DNA from: Trebonia sp.
GTDB taxonomy: Bacteria; Actinomycetota; Actinomycetes; Streptosporangiales; Streptosporangiaceae
NCBI GenBank assembly: GCA_030043595.1
Contig: JASHXJ010000647.1
Coordinates: 1-7,635, forward strand
Length of the DNA stretch: 7,635 nucleotides
Direction of reading: 5' to 3'
The position numbers and the translations under genes are program-made. This document shows positions 5,199-7,635 of this stretch, in pieces (the stretch's first letter is position 1; each line of letters begins with the position of its first letter). The notes beneath the pieces are model-generated. The model was not told the DNA's origin and ran no database searches. It saw only the letters and a list, made by a program, of their open reading frames with translations.

Positions 5199-6059
5199 AT
5201 GACGGAGAAGCTGGCGCGGCGGGGCGAGGAGCGGCGCGCCGTGCACCAGCAGGTCGGCTCTGGACGGGCCGAGCTCGTGCCAGATCTATCCCGAACGGAC
5301 AGCTGGCTGCTGTTCCTCGACGGCATCCCGCAGAGCCAGGTGGACCTGGACGACCCGGGCTACCTGGAGTTCGAGTACGTGCGCAGGATCGGGCACCTGG
5401 CTGACCTGGCGTTTCCCGCCGCCGAACCGCTGCGCGCGCTGCACCTGGGCGGGGGTGCCATGACGCTGCCGCGGTATATCGCGCACACGCGGCCCGGTTC
5501 CCGGCAGCTCGTCGCCGAATACGACGCCGAGCTGACCGAGTTCGTCCGGCACCAGCTGCCGTTGCCGGCGGGGCGCCGCATCCGGGTCCGGGCCGGGGAC
5601 GCCAGGGACGTGCTCGAGTCCGTCCCGGCGGGCGGCTACGACCTGGTGATCAGCGACGTGTTCGCGGGCGCGCAGACCCCGTTTCACCTGACCACGGCGG
5701 AATGCGCCCGCCTGGTCGCCCGCGCGCTGCGGCCCGGCGGGGTCTACGCCGTCAACGTGGCCGATGGGCCGCCGTTCGAGCGGGTGCGCGGGGCAGCGGC
5801 CACGGTTCGTTCGGTATTCGGGGAGACGTGCATGATCGCGGAGGCCGGCGTGCTCCGCGCGCGCCGGCTGGGGAACCTGGTGCTCGCCGCGAGCGACCGC
5901 CCGCTGCCATGCGATCAGCTGCGGCGCGCCGTGGCGGCCGATCCGTTCCCTGCCCGCGTGCTGGACGGCGCGGAACTGGCCCGGTTTGCCTCAGGAGCTC
6001 CAGTGGTAACAGACGCCGCCGGACCGGCTACTCCGCCGCTGCAGTCAACAAACTGGTAA
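5199..6059 (+). CDS. Spermidine synthase-like SAM-binding protein
   Basis: 286 residues from ATG 5199. It has a Rossmann methyltransferase/spermidine synthase fold. A short N-terminal beta region (34-60) holds LLFLDGIPQSQ and the YLEFEY segment typical of spermidine synthases; LHLGGGAMTLPRY (81-93) is the nucleotide-binding motif I; VAEYDAEL (105-112) carries the acidic ribose-binding residue; GDARDVL (133-139) is the adenine-side motif; and YDLVISDVFAG (147-157) is the active-site strand. True spermidine synthases have D-S/T-x-D-P here. The first Asp (153) is kept, but the second position is Ala156 and the Pro is Gly, so putrescine aminopropyl transfer is doubtful. Similar stand-alone proteins are common in actinobacteria and of unknown substrate; a methyltransferase or non-polyamine role is possible. 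There is no membrane segment and no adjacent speD-like decarboxylase. The C-terminal VVTDAAGP (269-276) echoes the family's end motif. Confidence 0.8.
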   Translation: MTEKLARRGEERRAVHQQVGSGRAELVPDLSRTDSWLLFLDGIPQSQVDLDDPGYLEFEYVRRIGHLADLAFPAAEPLRALHLGGGAMTLPRYIAHTRPGSRQLVAEYDAELTEFVRHQLPLPAGRRIRVRAGDARDVLESVPAGGYDLVISDVFAGAQTPFHLTTAECARLVARALRPGGVYAVNVADGPPFERVRGAAATVRSVFGETCMIAEAGVLRARRLGNLVLAASDRPLPCDQLRRAVAADPFPARVLDGAELARFASGAPVVTDAAGPATPPLQSTNW

Positions 6060-6065
6060 CACCAG
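6053..6065 (+). other. Small stem-loop over the stop codon
   Basis: CTGGT (6053-6057) and ACCAG (6061-6065) form a perfect 5-bp stem with a 3-nt loop that includes the TAA of the preceding gene. It may be a weak transcript-end structure between the spermidine synthase-like gene and the DUF2510 gene, but it is short and has no T-run. Confidence 0.25.
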
Positions 6066-6097
6066 CATTTCGCGCATTCTGCTCGCTCTGGTCCGTC

Positions 6098-6103
6098 TAC
6101 CCT
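6098..6103 (+). promoter_or_regulatory. Candidate -10 for leaderless DUF2510 gene
   Basis: TACCCT (6098-6103) fits TANNNT and ends 6 nt before the ATG at 6110. The bases between (TGCGAC) hold no Shine-Dalgarno, so a leaderless transcript is likely. The -35 region around 6075-6081 is not convincing. Confidence 0.45.
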
Positions 6104-6109
6104 TGCGAC

Positions 6110-7426
6110 ATGGACTTGCCGCCCTCGGGTTGGTACCCGGATCCGTACCGGGTGCCCGGACTGCTGCGCTGGTGGGATGGGTCGACGTGGACCCAGCACA
6201 CTCACCCGGCCGGCGAGACGGATGGCATGGACGATGGCGAGGCGGCCGGCACGCTGCAGGCGACGACCGTGCAGCCGTCGGTCCAGGCGGCGACGGTGCA
6301 GCCCACCACCGTCCAGCCGGCGGTCCAGCGCAGCGCCGTGCAGCCGACGGCCGTGCAGCCCGCCGTGCAGCCGACCACAGTGCAGCCCTCCGTGCAGCCC
6401 ACGACCGTGCAGCCGACCACGGTGCAGCCCGCGAAAGGACAGCCGGGCAGGGAGCGGGCCGCCGCCGGCCTGCCGCCGGGAGCGGACGCCAACGGCACCA
6501 AGGTGCTCTTCCTCGGCGACGACGCATGGACGACGCCTGGCACTGCGGGGGGACCCGGCCAGGGCGACCGCCGCGGCTACTACCGGGCGCAGCAGCAGCG
6601 GCGGCGCAGGATGTGGGTGGCGGGCGGCGTCGCGGGCGGCACCGTGGCAGCACTCGCCGCGATCGCGCTGATCATCAGCAGCCTGGGACGGACCCCGGCG
6701 ACGACGGCGGCCTCCAAGCCCGCCACCCCGACCGCGGCGCCCAGCACGCCGCTGGCTCCCTCGCCGACGCCTACGCTCACGGCATCCCCGTCCGGCTCGC
6801 TGCTTACCGACAGCCAGTCCGGGCTGTCCTACACTCAGCTGCCCGTCCCGTGGCAGCCCAACTGCCCCAGCGGCCTCAACGACCAGGCCTTCACCTGGAC
6901 GGCGGGCGAGTCCGCCGTCGCCGGGCAGATCAGCGGCGGCCAGAACTGGTACGGCGTCGCGTGCTCGGGACCGCTGCCGCAGCAGTACGGGTACAGCGGC
7001 GTGGCGGACCTGGAGAACGTCGCGACCAGCCTGGAGAACACCTTCACCGGGACGTACTACAACGCGCTGCAGCACGACTTCCAGCAGGAGCTCAGCCAGC
7101 CCGTCACGATCAGCGGGCACGCGGGCTGGGAGGTCAAGTTCCTGATGACGTATCCGGACGCGCAGTCCGATGGGCTGCCGTGGAGCGACGAGCTTGGCGC
7201 GGTCGTGGTCGCCGACCTGGGGACCGGGGTAGCGCCCGCGGTGTTCTACACCTCGGTCCCCAGCGACCTCGGGGAGAGCCACGTGGACGGGCTCGTGTCC
7301 TCGCTGACGGTCACCGTCCCGGTGCAGCAGCCGGGCGGCGGCGGCTCGCCCGGGGACGGGTCTCCGGGAGACGGCTCGCCGGGGGACGGCGGCGGCTCGC
7401 CCGGGGACGGCTCGCCCAACCCGTAA
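6110..7426 (+). CDS. DUF2510 single-pass membrane protein with VQP repeats
   Basis: 438 residues from ATG 6110; the frame is open further upstream but overlaps the preceding gene without domain sense. Residues 7-33 form a DUF2510 module (GWYPDPY, then LRWWDGSTWTQH), a small Trp-rich domain common at the N-terminus of actinobacterial membrane proteins. Residues 52-107 are twelve VQP-type units. KVLFLGDDAW (131-140) is an isolated ordered-looking segment. QQQRRRR (161-167) precedes one transmembrane helix (about 168-191), so the N-terminus should be cytoplasmic by the positive-inside rule. Outside lie a Thr/Pro/Ser linker (194-230), a globular domain of unknown type (about 231-405, with two cysteines, 252 and 285, that could pair) and a GSPGDG tail (411-438). 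Function is unknown; the layout suggests a sensor or wall-facing binding protein with a scaffold inside. It ends 10 bp from the convergent mmsA stop. Confidence 0.85.
   Translation: MDLPPSGWYPDPYRVPGLLRWWDGSTWTQHTHPAGETDGMDDGEAAGTLQATTVQPSVQAATVQPTTVQPAVQRSAVQPTAVQPAVQPTTVQPSVQPTTVQPTTVQPAKGQPGRERAAAGLPPGADANGTKVLFLGDDAWTTPGTAGGPGQGDRRGYYRAQQQRRRRMWVAGGVAGGTVAALAAIALIISSLGRTPATTAASKPATPTAAPSTPLAPSPTPTLTASPSGSLLTDSQSGLSYTQLPVPWQPNCPSGLNDQAFTWTAGESAVAGQISGGQNWYGVACSGPLPQQYGYSGVADLENVATSLENTFTGTYYNALQHDFQQELSQPVTISGHAGWEVKFLMTYPDAQSDGLPWSDELGAVVVADLGTGVAPAVFYTSVPSDLGESHVDGLVSSLTVTVPVQQPGGGGSPGDGSPGDGSPGDGGGSPGDGSPNP
6263..6430 (+). repeat. Twelve-unit VQP tandem repeat array
   Basis: The protein repeat has 4- or 5-residue units built on V-Q-P: TTVQP five times, plus SVQP, AVQP, SAVQP, TAVQP, ATVQP and the variants SVQA and AVQR. 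It spans residues 52-107 of the DUF2510 protein. The DNA uses gtgcag or gtccag with varying codons (cagccg, cagccc), so the array is older than a fresh slippage event. Confidence 0.9.
7346..7411 (+). repeat. SPGDG tail repeats of the DUF2510 protein
   Basis: Four SPGDG units (residues 413-417, 418-422, 423-427 and 430-434) with extra glycines make up the C-terminal end, followed by SPNP. The tail should lie outside the membrane. It is flexible, low-complexity and mildly acidic. Confidence 0.85.
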
Positions 7427-7436
7427 CCGGGGCGCC

Positions 7437-7635
7437 TCAGGAGCTCACGGGAAAGCCGAGGTTCACGCCGCCGTGGCTGGGATCCAGCCAGCGGGACGTG
7501 ACGACCTTCCCGCGGGTGTAGAAGTGCACGCCTTCGGTCCCGTGCACGTGCGTGTCGCCGAACAGCGACGCCTTCCACCCGCCGAACGAGTAGTACGCCA
7601 TCGGCACCGGGATCGGCACGTTGACGCCCACCATG
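7437..7635 (-). CDS. mmsA: Methylmalonate-semialdehyde dehydrogenase (CoA-acylating), C-terminal fragment
   Basis: The visible 65 residues are the C-terminus; the 5' part lies beyond the right edge and the ATG at 7634 is internal. The segment GVNVPIPVPMAYYSFGGWK, then SLFGD, HG-x-EGV-x-FYTR and KVVTSRW, is the characteristic end of MmsA/IolA aldehyde dehydrogenases. These NAD-dependent enzymes convert methylmalonate semialdehyde or malonate semialdehyde plus CoA to propionyl-CoA or acetyl-CoA plus CO2, in valine, inositol, thymine/uracil and beta-alanine catabolism. About 16 residues follow the usual KVVTxRW end (LDPSHGG onwards), a modest extension also seen in actinobacterial members. It is convergent with the DUF2510 gene. 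An omega-amino acid transaminase in the same region (3761-5113) could supply its semialdehyde substrate; this is inference. Confidence 0.9.
   Translation of the reverse strand, partial: MVGVNVPIPVPMAYYSFGGWKASLFGDTHVHGTEGVHFYTRGKVVTSRWLDPSHGGVNLGFPVSS

Noticed and set aside
5915..7282. 455-codon minus-strand open frame opposite the DUF2510 gene
   Set aside because: Low-complexity Arg/Gly/Leu composition with HGRRLHG-like repeats that only mirror the VQP array. It overlaps the end of another real gene.
7413..7434. Hairpin CGCCC/GGGCG between the convergent DUF2510 and mmsA stops as a bidirectional terminator
   Set aside because: Only 5 bp with a 12-nt loop, mostly inside coding sequence, without T-runs. 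Chance is likely in GC-rich DNA.
6103..7521. 472-codon plus-strand frame overlapping the DUF2510 gene and the mmsA end
   Set aside because: Ala/Arg/Gly-rich shadow without domains. The DUF2510 motif, helix and repeats are all in the other frame.

Overview
The window is about 70% G+C or more, with almost every third codon position G or C. Gene families and signals (DUF2510 membrane protein, PF03640 'secreted repeat' lipoprotein, actinobacterial-type GabT, probable leaderless promoters) point to a chromosomal segment of a high-GC actinomycete. The genus cannot be named from the sequence. No RNA genes, insertion sequences, CRISPR arrays or phage genes were seen.

Layout. Minus strand, from about 3530 down to 1, in transcription order: the alpha and beta subunits of a family I CoA-transferase (ATGA overlap); a fold-type II PLP serine/threonine dehydratase-like enzyme 12 nt later; a possible 28-residue membrane microprotein missed by ordinary gene calling (863-949); a PF03640 lipoprotein (307-834); and the N-terminus of another lipoprotein that runs off the left edge (1-223). 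Plus strand, from 3761: a class III aminotransferase of the GabT type, a spermidine synthase-like SAM-binding protein, and a DUF2510 single-pass membrane protein with a VQP repeat array. At the right edge lies the C-terminus of a convergent CoA-acylating methylmalonate-semialdehyde dehydrogenase (mmsA). The only sizeable non-coding stretch is the divergent 3531-3760 region. It holds a candidate promoter for each side, a 19-bp imperfect palindrome and an 8-bp direct repeat with 10-bp phasing.

How the genes may work together (inference). The centre looks like a divergently transcribed amino-acid/acyl-CoA catabolic unit. GabT would turn a GABA-like omega-amino acid into a semialdehyde, the CoA-transferase would activate a carboxylic acid, the dehydratase would release a 2-oxoacid and ammonia from a hydroxyamino acid, and MmsA would oxidise (methyl)malonate semialdehyde to acetyl- or propionyl-CoA. 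Substrates are not fixed by sequence. The lipoproteins, the spermidine synthase-like protein and the DUF2510 protein have no evident pathway link.

Most notable: the unannotated membrane microprotein with a possible Shine-Dalgarno-masking hairpin behind it, three successive plus-strand genes with a -10-like hexamer 6-7 nt before the ATG, and the cytoplasmic-side VQP array. I found no clearly new defence or mobile system.
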